In this document: positions 39,606 through 49,247 of the stretch, piece after piece
Layout of the letters: the number at the start of each line of letters is the position of its first letter
Position numbering within the stretch: the first letter of the stretch is position 1
Origin: Myxococcales bacterium
Lineage (GTDB): Bacteria; Myxococcota_A; Bradymonadia; UBA7976; UBA1532
NCBI GenBank assembly: GCA_020633465.1
Contig: JACKDN010000017.1
Coordinates: forward strand, 1 to 64,000
DNA length: 64,000 bases
Direction: 5' to 3'
Notes under the pieces: generated by a model
The model's input: the letters and a program-made list of their open reading frames with translations, nothing else
What the model was told of the DNA's origin: nothing
Databases searched by the model: none
Position numbers and translations under genes: made by a program

Positions 39606-41158
39606 GCACCAGCGCGAGGACCGCGGGGGTGGTGGCGGCGGGCGACGCGCAGACGGCGCGCGCCGGGGCGCGGGCGCTGGCCGCGGGGGGCAACGCGGTC
39701 GACGCCGCCGTGGCGGCGGCCTGCGCGGCCTTCGTCTGCGAGCTGCCCCTGGCCGGCCCGCTGGGCGGCGGCGTGCTGGTCACCCACACGGCCGACGGCG
39801 ACGAGCAGGCGATGGACTTCTTCGCGCGCGTGCCGGGCCTGGGCGGGCGGCGGCCGGCCGAGCTCGACTTCGCGCACGTCACGGTGGACTTCGGCGCCGC
39901 GACGCAGGTGTTCCACATCGGCCGGGCGGCGGCGGCCGTGCCCCTGGCGCTGCCCGGGCTGATCGAGGCGCACCGGCGGTGGGGGCGCCTGCCCCTGACC
40001 GAGGTGATGGCGCCCGCGGTCGAGCTGGGCCGGGCGGGCTACGTGCTGGGCCAGGGCGTGGCCTTCGTCTTCGCGTTGCTCGAGCCCATCCACCGCTTCA
40101 CGCCCGCGAACCTGGCGCTGTTCAGCGACGCCGAGGGCCTCGGGCGGGCCGGCAGCCGCCTGGCGAACCCGCAGATGGCGCAGGTGCTCGAGGACATCGC
40201 GGCCCGGCCCGACCGGCTGCTCGATCTCTACGCGCAGCTCGCCGCCGCCTTCGGGCCGGCCCGCGGGGGCCTGATCACGCCGGCCGACGTCGGGCGCCTC
40301 GAGGTCGACGTCGGCGCGCCCGTGCGGGTGCGCCACCGCGACTGGACCCTCTCGACCATGCCGGCGCCCTCGACGGGCGGCGCGCTGGTGGCCCTCGGCC
40401 TGAAGCTCTTGGCGGACGCCGACCGCCACCCCTTCCTGTCGGCCGCGCACGTCGAGGCGATGGTCGAGACCCAACGCCTGCTGCTGGGCGTGCGCGACGA
40501 CGCCTTCGACCTCGAGGTGCGTACGCCGGGCTTCGTCGACGCGCTCTTGAGCGACGCCCGGGTGGCGGCGCTGCGGGCCGCGGCGCCGGGCGAACACCCG
40601 CAGAACCCCCTGGGCTCGACCACTCACATCAGCGCCCTCGACGACGAAGGGGGCGCGGTGGCGATCACCTTGACCAACGGTGAGGGCTGCGGCTACGTGC
40701 TGCCGGGCACGGGCATTCAGGTCAACAACCTGCTGGGCGAAGAGGACATCAACCCGCGCGGCTTCCACGTCGATCCGCCGGGCATGGCGATGGCGACGAT
40801 GATGGCGCCCACCATCGGCGTCAGCGCGCGGGGCGAGACCATCGCGCTCGGCAGCGGCGGCAGCAACCGGCTGCGCAACGCGATCATGGCCACGCTGAGC
40901 CACCTGCTGACGCACCGGGTCGAGCCGCGCGCCGCCGTCGAAGCGCCCCGCCTGCACCTCGAGGGTGGGCGCCTGGCCTACGAGCTGCCCGATCTGCCCG
41001 CCGACGCCGCCGCGGCGCTGGCGCGGCACCCGGGGGCGGCCGCGTTCGCCGCGCGCAACATGTTCTTCGGGGGCGTCCATCTGGCCACGCACGTCGGCGG
41101 CCGCTTCGGCGGCGCGGGCGATCCGCGGCGCGGCGGGCACATCGAGCGCGTGGGCTGA
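39602..41158 (+). CDS. Gamma-glutamyltransferase family enzyme
   Basis: A 518-residue Ntn-hydrolase: GGNAVDAAVAAACA at the N-terminus, the auto-processing threonine in GSTTHISALDDEGG, and the glycine-rich GSGGSNRLRNAI further on. Typical members are about 550-600 residues with a signal peptide; this one begins directly at the catalytic fold, with no signal. It would work in the cytoplasm and is on the short side. Gamma-glutamyltransferases transfer or hydrolyse the gamma-glutamyl group of glutathione or related compounds, so substrate assignment is uncertain. Start ATG at 39602, coupled to mtfA. Confidence 0.88.
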   Translation: MSTSARTAGVVAAGDAQTARAGARALAAGGNAVDAAVAAACAAFVCELPLAGPLGGGVLVTHTADGDEQAMDFFARVPGLGGRRPAELDFAHVTVDFGAATQVFHIGRAAAAVPLALPGLIEAHRRWGRLPLTEVMAPAVELGRAGYVLGQGVAFVFALLEPIHRFTPANLALFSDAEGLGRAGSRLANPQMAQVLEDIAARPDRLLDLYAQLAAAFGPARGGLITPADVGRLEVDVGAPVRVRHRDWTLSTMPAPSTGGALVALGLKLLADADRHPFLSAAHVEAMVETQRLLLGVRDDAFDLEVRTPGFVDALLSDARVAALRAAAPGEHPQNPLGSTTHISALDDEGGAVAITLTNGEGCGYVLPGTGIQVNNLLGEEDINPRGFHVDPPGMAMATMMAPTIGVSARGETIALGSGGSNRLRNAIMATLSHLLTHRVEPRAAVEAPRLHLEGGRLAYELPDLPADAAAALARHPGAAAFAARNMFFGGVHLATHVGGRFGGAGDPRRGGHIERVG

Positions 41159-41201
41159 CGCGCGCGTTGCGCGCGGGCGCGCGGCCGTTTAGCGTGGTGG
41201 C

Positions 41202-42713
41202 GTGAGCATCCGCTCGGACGAAGCGATCCTCGGCAGCCTGGTCGACGACCTGCCGCTCGGTGTCTGGGTCGCGCGCGCCCCCGGAGGCGAGTTCGTCTAC
41301 GCGAACGCCCGCTTCGGCGAGATCATGGGGGCCGCCGGACGCGACGACGTCCAGCGGGGCGGCTACGCCGAGCCCTACGGCATCTACGGCCGCGACGGCG
41401 CGCTGTACCCCGAAGACCGCATGCCCTTCGTGCGCGCGCTCGAGGCGCGCCGCACCGTCATGGTGGACGACATCGTGATTCACCGCGGCGACGGCACCCG
41501 GGTCGACGTGCGCGCCCACGCGCGGCCGATCTTCGACCTCGACGGGGACATCACGCACGTCGTGATCGCCTTCGCCGACATCACCAGCGAGATCGACGCG
41601 CACCGCGCGCTCGACGAGCTGGCCGAAGAGCAGGCCTTCGTCCTGGCGCACATGGGCGACTTCGTCTATCGCCACGACCTCGGGGGCCACTTCACCTACC
41701 TGTCGCCGGCCGTGGAGCGCATCACGGGCCACTCGGTCGAGGCCTGGCAGGGGCACTACACGCAGTTCATGACCGACCACCCGGTGAACGCGAAGGTCGA
41801 CGGGGCGACGCGCGCCGCGCTCGAGACCGGCGAGCGGCAGCTGCCCTACCTGGTCGAGATCCGCCACGCCGACGGGCGGCCGATCATGCTCGAGATCAGC
41901 GAGCGGCCCTATCGCGTGGACGGGGTGGTCGCGGGCATCGTGGGCGTGGCGCGCGACGTCACGCGCCGACACGAGGCCGAGACCGAGGTGCGGGCGCTGG
42001 CGCGCCGCCTGGCCGCGAAGAACCAGGAGCTCGAGAGCATCATCCACGTCGCCTCGCACGATCTGCGGACGCCGCTGATCTCGCTCGACGGCTTCGCGAC
42101 CGAGCTGTGCGATCTGGTCGAGTCGCTGGCCCCGGGCGAGCGCGCGAGCACCGTCGTCGCCGAGGCCCGGTTGCTGGCCGATCGCATCGGGCGCAGCGTC
42201 GAGCGCCTCGACCGCCGCCTCGACGGCCTGCTGCAGCTGTCGCGGCTGGGGCGCGCCGAGCCGGCCATGTCGGCGGTGGACGTGGACCGCGTCGTGCGGG
42301 AGGTGCTCGAGGATCTCACCGCCCAGATCGAGCAGGCGGCGGCCACCGTCGAGGTGGGCGACCTGCCGACCTGCCGCGGGGACCGGGTGGAGCTCGGCCG
42401 CCTCTGGACGAACCTCCTGGACAACGCGCTGAAGTACCTTCGGCCCGGCGTCGCCGGCCGCATCGTCGTCCGCGGGGTTCGCGACGAGGACGTCGTCCGG
42501 TATACCGTGGCCGACAACGGCGTCGGCATCGAGCCCGCGTTCCGGGACAAGGTCTTCCGGGTCTTTCACCGGCTCGATCCGCGCGCCGCCCCCGGCGAAG
42601 GCCTGGGGCTGACCATCGCGCACCGGATCGTCGCCCGCCACGCGGGCACCATCGAGATTTCCGACAACCCGGGCGGGGGCACCCGCTTCACCGTGGTGCT
42701 GCCGGTGGCGTGA
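41202..42713 (+). CDS. Cytoplasmic PAS-PAS histidine kinase
   Basis: A 503-residue kinase: two PAS domains (about 10-130 and 140-265; the second has YRHDLGGHFTYLSPAVERITG), then HisKA with H286 in VASHDLRTPL and HATPase_c (NLLDNALKYL, VADNGVGI, GEGLGLTIAHRIV). No membrane helix is visible. No response regulator lies next to it. It begins 43 nt after the GGT gene with a GTG start. Confidence 0.9.
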   Translation: MSIRSDEAILGSLVDDLPLGVWVARAPGGEFVYANARFGEIMGAAGRDDVQRGGYAEPYGIYGRDGALYPEDRMPFVRALEARRTVMVDDIVIHRGDGTRVDVRAHARPIFDLDGDITHVVIAFADITSEIDAHRALDELAEEQAFVLAHMGDFVYRHDLGGHFTYLSPAVERITGHSVEAWQGHYTQFMTDHPVNAKVDGATRAALETGERQLPYLVEIRHADGRPIMLEISERPYRVDGVVAGIVGVARDVTRRHEAETEVRALARRLAAKNQELESIIHVASHDLRTPLISLDGFATELCDLVESLAPGERASTVVAEARLLADRIGRSVERLDRRLDGLLQLSRLGRAEPAMSAVDVDRVVREVLEDLTAQIEQAAATVEVGDLPTCRGDRVELGRLWTNLLDNALKYLRPGVAGRIVVRGVRDEDVVRYTVADNGVGIEPAFRDKVFRVFHRLDPRAAPGEGLGLTIAHRIVARHAGTIEISDNPGGGTRFTVVLPVA

Positions 42714-42760
42714 ACCACCGGACCCGGGCCGACGACTGGCAGACAGAACAGGATGCCGCC

Positions 42761-44038
42761 ATGAACGACGACACCCCCCTGGACACCCTCGATCGCATCG
42801 CCGAGCAGGTCGAGGACGGCGACCTGGAAGGGGCCCTCGCGGCCCTCGCCGAGGCGCGGCCGGCCGACGCGGAGGCGTCCGGTCGGGCGCACGCGCTCGA
42901 GCTCTTGTGCCGCCAGGGCCTGGACGACGAGGCCCACCTCGAGACGCTGCGCGGGCGCATCGCCGAGAAGGCGCGCGACCGCGCCTTCGCCCTCGGCTAC
43001 GCCGCCGAGCTGTGCTCGATGGACGCCGCCGATCAGGCCGCGCCGGTGCTCGAGGGCCTGCTCGAGGACGAGGCCGCGGAGGACGCCCACCTGCCCTGGT
43101 TCTACCTGGGCCTGGCGCGGCAGGCGCTGGGCGAGGACGAGGCGGCGATCGACGCGTTCGACGCCGCCCTCGAGCTCGACATGGCCTTCGAGGAGGCCAT
43201 GCTGGCGCGCGCCGAGAGCCAGCAGCTGCTGGGCGATCTGGACGGCGCCGCCGAGAGCCTCGAGCTGTACGCCGAGGCCAACCCGGACGATCGCACCCGG
43301 TGGATCGATCTGGCGGTCTGCCACGGCCGCCGCGGGCAGCTCGAGCCGGCCAACGAGGCCTTCGATCGCGCGGCGAAGGCGCCGGCGGCGGACGCCGAGG
43401 ACGACATCGCGCTGTTCTACGCCTGGGCGCAGGTGGCGCGGCTGCTCGACGACGGCGATCGCCTGACGCGGGCGATCAAGAAGCTGATGGCCGACGCCCC
43501 CGACGACCCGCGCACGCTGCTGGCGCGCGGCTTCGCCGCCGACCGGGCCGGCGTCGCCGGGCCGGGCTGGAAGATGTTCCAGCAGGCCTTCGAGGCGGCC
43601 GCGGCCGACGAGGATCTGGTGCTCTTGCACTACACGGCCGAGTGCGCCTTCGAGTTCGTGCAGAAGCACGGGCTGAGTGAGGCGCAGGAAGAGCTGGTCG
43701 AGATGGTCTTCGACGAGGGCGTCTTCACCGAGCCCGTGCTGGGCCACCTGCGGCGCATCGAGCGGGCCGAGGAGGCCGAGGCCACCGACTTCGCGGTCGC
43801 GGTGCGCGGCGTGCTGCCGCCCGAGGACGAGGAGCAGGGCGAGGCCCCGCTGCCCTACGTGCGCTGGATGAACGTGTTCGCCACCGACGGCGGCGAGGCG
43901 GGGCGACTGGCGGTGGCCTTCGAGGGCCGCGCGGGCGGCGAGAAGGTCGAGCTCGAGGCCGTCGAGGCGGGGGACGCCGCCGGGCTGCAGCGCCTGGGCG
44001 TCTGGTGGGCCAGCGCGGTGCGCGAGCCCCTCGAGTGA
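42761..44038 (+). CDS. Cytoplasmic TPR-repeat protein
   Basis: A 425-residue acidic protein. TPR units are visible, for example PWFYLGLARQALGEDEAAID, FDAALELDMAFEEAMLARAE, QLLGDLDGAAESLELYAEAN. The last 110 residues are a different, probably folded, domain (VRWMNVFATDGGEAGRLAVA). No signal peptide. Function unknown. The ATG at 42761 is used because the frame above it is a shadow of the kinase gene. It lies 47 nt after the kinase stop on the same strand, so co-transcription is likely. Confidence 0.82.
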   Translation: MNDDTPLDTLDRIAEQVEDGDLEGALAALAEARPADAEASGRAHALELLCRQGLDDEAHLETLRGRIAEKARDRAFALGYAAELCSMDAADQAAPVLEGLLEDEAAEDAHLPWFYLGLARQALGEDEAAIDAFDAALELDMAFEEAMLARAESQQLLGDLDGAAESLELYAEANPDDRTRWIDLAVCHGRRGQLEPANEAFDRAAKAPAADAEDDIALFYAWAQVARLLDDGDRLTRAIKKLMADAPDDPRTLLARGFAADRAGVAGPGWKMFQQAFEAAAADEDLVLLHYTAECAFEFVQKHGLSEAQEELVEMVFDEGVFTEPVLGHLRRIERAEEAEATDFAVAVRGVLPPEDEEQGEAPLPYVRWMNVFATDGGEAGRLAVAFEGRAGGEKVELEAVEAGDAAGLQRLGVWWASAVREPLE

Positions 44039-44054
44039 GGCCGCCGCGTGCCGC

Positions 44055-44540
44055 TCACTCGGCCGGCGCGCCCAGCGCCGCCAGGGCGGCGTCGGTGAGC
44101 CGCCAGGTCGTCCACCCGGTCATCGGCTGCGCGCCCAGCGCGCGGTAGAAGTCGATGGCCGGGGTGTTCCAGTCCAAGACCGACCACTCCATGCGCGCAC
44201 AACCCAGCGCCACCGCGCGGCGGGCCAGGGCCTGCAGCAGCGCGCGCCCCACGCCGCGGCCGCGGGCCGAGGGCGTCACGTACAGATCCTCGAGGTACAG
44301 CCCCGGCCGTCCGCGCCAGGTCGAGTAGTTGTGGAAGTACAGGGCAAAGCCGACCGGCTGCCCGTCGAGGTGCGCGAAGACGCAGGCGAAGGGCGCCGGC
44401 GTCTGGTTCAGCTGGGCGCGCAGGGAGTCTTCGGTGGCGACGACGGCGTCCGGCTCGCGCTCGTAGGCGGCCAGCTCGCGGATGAACCGCAGCAGGGTGG
44501 GGGCGTCGTCGGGGGTGGCGTCGTGGAGGGTGAGATCCAT
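44055..44540 (-). CDS. GNAT family N-acetyltransferase
   Basis: A 161-residue acetyltransferase. The acetyl-CoA binding motif is LYVTPSARGRGVGRALLQAL, followed by EWSVLDWNTPAIDFYRALGA, the usual GNAT end. The N-terminus MDLTLHDATPDDAPTLLRF is typical of the spermidine/diamine acetyltransferase group, so a polyamine or amino-group substrate is plausible. Transcribed opposite to the TPR gene; the two are convergent with a 16-nt gap. Confidence 0.9.
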   Translation of the reverse strand: MDLTLHDATPDDAPTLLRFIRELAAYEREPDAVVATEDSLRAQLNQTPAPFACVFAHLDGQPVGFALYFHNYSTWRGRPGLYLEDLYVTPSARGRGVGRALLQALARRAVALGCARMEWSVLDWNTPAIDFYRALGAQPMTGWTTWRLTDAALAALGAPAE

Positions 44541-44595
44541 GGCGGTGAGGGTGCCATGGGGAGCGGGGCGTGTCAGCCCCGCCGCGCGGGTGGGC

Positions 44596-44892
44596 TCAGT
44601 AGCGTCCGCGCCCGCCGCCGCCGCCGCCGCCGCCGCGGGGCCCGCTGCGCTCCTGCGCCTCGTCGATGCGCAGGGGGCGGCCGTCGAGGGACTGGCCGTT
44701 CATCTGTTCGATGGCCTCCTGACAGGCCCGATCGTCCTCGAAGGTGACGAAGCCGAAGCCGCGCGAGCGCCCCGTCTCGCGATCCGTGATCACCTTGGCG
44801 TCGGTGACCTCACCGAACTCCTCGAACGCTTCCCGCAGACTCTGATCGTCGGTGTTCCAGCTCAGGTTGCCGACGAAGATCTTCTTTCCCAT
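44596..44892 (-). CDS. RRM-domain glycine-rich RNA-binding protein
   Basis: A 98-residue single-RRM protein. RNP2 is IFVGNLSW and RNP1 is RGFGFVTF. The tail is Gly-rich (eight Gly in a row). Such proteins in bacteria are often cold- or stress-induced RNA chaperones; that is family knowledge, not shown here. The ATG at 44892 (MGKKIFVGN) is used, dropping three upstream codons. A possible minus-strand promoter (TCGACC, 17 nt, CATACT) lies about 80 nt upstream, four of six matches in each box. Confidence 0.92.
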   Translation of the reverse strand: MGKKIFVGNLSWNTDDQSLREAFEEFGEVTDAKVITDRETGRSRGFGFVTFEDDRACQEAIEQMNGQSLDGRPLRIDEAQERSGPRGGGGGGGGRGRY

Positions 44893-45077
44893 GCAGACCA
44901 CTCACTCTCTTGCCCCCCGTTCCGCCGGGCCTATCCCGGTCGTTGTCCCCGGGGGGCGCCTTGGCAGTATGGCGAGTGCGGGCCGATCGGTCGACCCCAA
45001 AAAACACGGCGGGGCGCCCGATTCGACTCTGCTGGCGCGGACTTGCGCGGCGCCGCCCCGGCCGGCGGCGGGCCTCG

Positions 45078-45410
45078 TCAGCTCCAGGAGCGTTGGAAGT
45101 TGAGGCGGTTCTTGTCGCGGAAGGCCTGCTCGACGTCGATGTCGAGGCGATTGGCGATGGCCAGCAGGTAGTTGAGGACGTCGACGATCTCCTCGGCGAC
45201 GTTGGCCCGCGCGGCCTCGCGATCGGGCGCGTCGCCCTCGGCGAACAGCTTCTCGACGCGGCGGATGCCCTTGGTCAGCTCGCCCACCTCCTCGACCATG
45301 AGGAACACGTTGTGGACGAGGTCGACGTCCAACCAGCCGTGGTGCGCCTCGAGCGCGTGGACGTGCTGCTGCAGATCGGCCAGCGTGGGGTGTTCGGGCA
45401 GCGTCTTCAT
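45078..45410 (-). CDS. MazG-like nucleotide pyrophosphohydrolase
   Basis: A 110-residue all-alpha NTP pyrophosphatase. The metal-binding signature is EEVGELTKG followed by EEIVDVLNYLLAIAN, then FRDKNRLN. These enzymes hydrolyse NTPs or dNTPs to NMP and pyrophosphate. The ATG at 45410 has GGAGG 5 nt upstream; a longer upstream reading has no support. It is minus strand, 185 nt upstream of the RRM gene. Confidence 0.88.
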   Translation of the reverse strand: MKTLPEHPTLADLQQHVHALEAHHGWLDVDLVHNVFLMVEEVGELTKGIRRVEKLFAEGDAPDREAARANVAEEIVDVLNYLLAIANRLDIDVEQAFRDKNRLNFQRSWS

Positions 45411-45462
45411 GGATCCTCCGCGTCGTGGCGGCGCCCATTGAGCGCCGCGGCGCGGGCGCGCG

Positions 45463-46818
45463 TCAAGCGCCGACCAGGCCGGGCAGGGCGGCTTCGCCCG
45501 CGTCGCCGAAGCGATCGATGCGGTGACCCATCGCCTGCGCGACCGACGCGAACAGGCCACCGTGGCGGCGCCCGGGGAAGCTGAGCAGCCGCCCGGTGTC
45601 GATCGCGCCGCCCCCGCGGCCCGCCAGCACGAAGGGCATGTCGTCGTGCAGGTGGGTGTTGCCGTCGCACACCTCGGTGCACAGCAGCAGGACGGTGTAG
45701 TCGAGCATGGTGCCGTCGCCCTCCGGGCGGGCGCGCAGGGCCTCGATCACGTCCGCGAAGCGCTGCACCCAGTAGCGGCGCTGCTGGACGTAGGCGGCGA
45801 ACTCGCGGTGCGCGGGATCGTGGCGCGGCCCGTAGTGGCTGGCCTGGTGGCTGCGCATGTCGTAGCCGGGATCGTACATCTCGGTGTCGGCGAAGCGGCT
45901 CATCACAAGCTCGCTGGTGTGGTGGCTGGCCTGCAGGACGCCCACGCGGGTGAGGCCGCACGCCATGGCCTGCACCATCAGGTCGGTCTGGGCGCGCAGC
46001 AGGGTGGGGAACAGCTCGGGCGCGTAGAGGGCGCCGCGATCGACGCGGCCCACCGAGCCGGGCGCGGCGTCGCAGGTCTCGGCCGGGGGCGGGGGGGCCT
46101 CCATGGCCATGCCACCCAGGCGGCGCTCGAGATCGCGCAGGGCCTCGGTGTGCAGGTCGAGCTTGCTGCGCTCGGCCGCGCCCACCTTGCCGCGCAGCGC
46201 GTTCAGGTCGGCCAGGTGGGCGTCGAGGATGCTGCGCCGGGCCGCGATCCGCGCCTCGGCGGCGGGATCGCCGGCGGGCAGGCCGGGCGCGACGCCGCCG
46301 CCGAACAGGCGCTCGAACGCGCGGACGGGATCGTCCTCGGGGGGCGTGCTGTGGCCGGCGCTGGGGTAGCTGATGTGCTTGTCGCCGCTGGCGCCGTTCT
46401 GGTTGGCCTGCACGCCCAGGTAGACGTGCCGGTGGGGCGCGTCGGCCCCGACGGTGCGGGCGAGGACGTGGTCGATGCTCTCGCCGTTGCCCCCGTCGAC
46501 CGCGGTCAGCAGCTTCTTCGCGCCGCCGGGGTGGCTGCCCGCGTCGGTCGGGCCCATCGAGAGGCCGTCGAGGAAGACGCAGTGTTCGCGCAGGGGATCG
46601 AGGGGCGCGAGCTGGGCCGGCAGCTCGAAGTCGCGCAGGCCGCCGCGCGGGTGCCACAGGCTGGGCTGGCCGTCCTGGCTGGGGCCGGCGACGCCGTCGG
46701 GGAAGTAGAACACCAGGAAGCGGCGGGCGGGGGCGGCCTGAGCGCGGGCCGGTCGGCCGAGCAGGTTCAGCGCGGCGGGCAGCCCGGCGGTCAGCGCGAG
46801 GAAGGTGCGGCGTCGCAT
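45463..46818 (-). CDS. DUF1552 secreted protein
   Basis: A 451-residue DUF1552 protein. The N-terminus RRRTFLALTAGLPAALNLLG is a Tat-like signal, followed by FLVFYFPDGVAGPSQDG and HCVFLDGLS. The C-terminus has LLLCTEVCDGNTHLHDDMPF and FVLAGRGGG, a sulfatase/alkaline-phosphatase-like arrangement. Biological role unknown. The ATG at 46818 follows GGGAGG by 7 nt; an ATG at 46833 overlapping the DUF1592 stop (TGATG) is an alternative. DUF1552 and DUF1592 genes commonly occur as a pair in planctomycetes and Myxococcota. Confidence 0.88.
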   Translation of the reverse strand: MRRRTFLALTAGLPAALNLLGRPARAQAAPARRFLVFYFPDGVAGPSQDGQPSLWHPRGGLRDFELPAQLAPLDPLREHCVFLDGLSMGPTDAGSHPGGAKKLLTAVDGGNGESIDHVLARTVGADAPHRHVYLGVQANQNGASGDKHISYPSAGHSTPPEDDPVRAFERLFGGGVAPGLPAGDPAAEARIAARRSILDAHLADLNALRGKVGAAERSKLDLHTEALRDLERRLGGMAMEAPPPPAETCDAAPGSVGRVDRGALYAPELFPTLLRAQTDLMVQAMACGLTRVGVLQASHHTSELVMSRFADTEMYDPGYDMRSHQASHYGPRHDPAHREFAAYVQQRRYWVQRFADVIEALRARPEGDGTMLDYTVLLLCTEVCDGNTHLHDDMPFVLAGRGGGAIDTGRLLSFPGRRHGGLFASVAQAMGHRIDRFGDAGEAALPGLVGA

Positions 46819-46832
46819 GCGTGTGCCTCCCA

Positions 46833-49102
46833 TCACGGGGCCTCCCGGCGGAGCACGAACGAGGGGTGGGCGGCCACCGCGGTCAGCAGGGCCCGGACGT
46901 CGCCGCCCGCCGCGTCGAAGTCGGCGCGCAGGTCGCGCACCGCGCAGGCGTCGTCGGCGGCGTCCTCGCGCCCCTGGGCGAAGCGGAAGGTCTGGCGGAC
47001 GAAGCAGTCGCGGGCGGCGTCGCTGTCGGCCAGCAGGGCGGCCAGCTCGTGGACGCCCTCGTACGTGGCCTGGGTGCCGGCGCCGAAGCCCTCGAGATCG
47101 TTCAGCTCGCCGCGGGCGTCGACCGGCTGGCCCGCCTCGGTGTCGCGCCAGCGGCCCAGGGCGTCGAAGCGCTCGAAGCCGAAGCCGACGCCGTCGATGT
47201 ACTGGTGGCAGCCGCGGCAGAAGTCGTCGTCGGTGTGCTGGCGGAAGCGCTCGCGCGTGGTCGCGTCGGGATCGACCTCGGGCACGCCGCCGGCGTTGGG
47301 CGGCGGGGGCGGCAGCTCCTGGCACAGCAGGCGGCGGCGCACGAACAGGCCGCGACGGATCGGCGAGGTCTGGTCGCTGTGCGCGTAGGTGGCCAGGACG
47401 CTGGCGTGGCCCAGGACGCCGGCGCGGGCGGCGTCGGCGTAGGGCAGGGTGCCGTCGGCCGCCCGGTCGAGGCCGTAGAAGGCCGCGAGGCGGGCGTCGC
47501 CGACGGTGTAGTCGGCGGTCAGCAGATCGGCGAAGCGGCCCGAGCCGTCGAAGACGACGTGGCGCGCGAAGTCGGCCGTCTCGGCCAGCATCGCGGCGCG
47601 CAGGGCGGCGTCGAAGTCGGGGAACAGGTCGGGGTTCTTGTGGGCGGTGCGCAGGGCGTCGACGCCCAGCCACTGCAGCGCGAAGTCGCCCACGACGGCG
47701 CGGGCGCGGTCGTCGGCCAGCAGGCGGGCGGCCTCGGCGGCGCGGTCGATTGGGCCGCGGTCGGCGGCGGCGAGCAGGGCGTCGTCCGGCATCGAGGCCC
47801 ACAGGAAGTAGCTCAGGGCCGAGGCCGCCTCGTGGGGCGTCAGGCGCCAGACGCCGTCCCCGTCGGGGGCGCCCAGCTCGCTGCGGTAGAGGAAGGCGGG
47901 GGCGCTCAACAGCGCGGTCAGGCCCGCCTCGGCGCCGTGGTCGACGAAGAGGGCGGCGTAGCGATCGACCTCGGCGGGCGAAGGGGGGCGGCGGAAGGCG
48001 CGGCGGCCGAAGGTGCGGACGAAGTCGGCGGCGCAGTCGGCGGTCGGGCAGGGGGCGAAGCCGGGGCGCTCGAGGGCGGCGCGGGCCAGCACCTCCGCGG
48101 CGTCGAGGTAGGCCTCGAGGTGGCGGACGGTGACGCGGCCCGAGGCGGCGTGGTCGTCGAAGGGGAAGGCGTCCGGGCGGGTCTCGGCGGGCACGTCGGC
48201 CGCCGGATCCGCGGGCAGGACGGGCGCCTCGCCAGCGCCGCAGTCGACCTCGACCACCGAGTTGCGGCCGCCGAAGCCGTCGTCCTCGCCGTCGGGGTTG
48301 GCCGGATCGGCGATCCACTGCTGTTCGTCGAGCACGAACTTGTAGCGGTGGCGGCCCGGGGGCAGGTCGCGCTCGAGCGCCCAGCCGTCGGCCGTGCGCG
48401 CGAGCGGCCAGCCGCCGCCGGCGACGGTGCCGGCCCAGTCGTTGAAGCTGCCGGCGACGTGGACCGTGGCGGTGCCGGGGGGCGCGTCGGCGGCCGCGAG
48501 GGCGAAGCGGTGCGGCGGGCAGGCGTCGACCAGGTCGGCGGCCTCGGGGAACAGCAGATCGCGCACGGTGTTGCGGTACTCGCGCCGGGTCAGCAGGCGA
48601 AGGCGCCGGGGGCTGAGGGCGGCGGGGGCGTCGGCGCAGTCGACGGGCTCGACGGGCGGCGGGGGTGGGACGTCGGGGGGCGGGGCGCCGTCGCGCAGGG
48701 CCCACAGGTAGTCGCCGACGCGCTCGGCGCAGGCGCCGGCGCAGGCCGTCGGGCGGCCGGCGGGCATCGTGGCGTCGATGACGCGCACCAGCGTGTCGCG
48801 ATCGAAGTCGTCCAGATCGGTGAGATCGCGGCCGACGCCGCCCGTGCGATCGGCCGCGTGACAGCGGGCGCAGTGGGTGGCGTAGAGGTGGCGCCCGCGG
48901 CCAGATCCGGGCCGGGCGGGGTGGGGGCCGCCGTCGTCGTCGGCGGGCTGCCGGGGCGCGCCGCCCGCGCCCGGCCACCGCCGGCGCCCGGCGCCGCGCC
49001 GCCCGCGCCCGGCTCGGGGTCGGTGGGGCGGAAGTCGACCCCGCCGCCCGTGTCGCAAGCGACCACGAGCGCGGCCAGCACGGACAGCGCAGCGACCCGC
49101 AT
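46833..49102 (-). CDS. DUF1592-family cytochrome-like lipoprotein with an inserted CBM48-like domain (apparent frameshift)
   Basis: Reading from the ATG at 49102: a lipoprotein signal (LVVAC), a low-complexity linker, a haem c motif CARCH, DUF1587 (TRREYRNTVRDLL), an inserted domain (VHVAGSFNDWAG, then GRHRYKFVLD, FGGRNSVVEV) resembling CBM48/AMPK glycogen-binding modules, DUF1595 (FGRRAFRRPPS), DUF1592 (HEAASALSYFLWASMPDD), DUF1588 with a second haem motif CRGCH, and DUF1585 at the end. The signal peptide is in one frame and everything from CARCH on is in another. The switch lies between about 48890 and 49040 and is repaired by adding one base. This is a probable electron-transfer lipoprotein acting with the DUF1552 product. 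Confidence 0.75.
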
Positions 49103-49247
49103 GGTGTCTCAGTCCTGAGTTACGTTTCGCTCCATCGTGGCGGGGTGGGCGGGGCGCGTCAAGCGGTCGGGAATAGGGCCCGCCGGGCGTCGGGTTGCTT
49201 CGTGTGCTAAACAATGGGCGGATGACCGGACGGGTGAAGGAGACGCG

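Noticed and set aside
45030..45046. TGGCGCGGACTTGCG, similar to a sigma-54 promoter
   Set aside because: The distance between GG and GC is 9 nt instead of 10, and no gene start lies at the right place on that strand.
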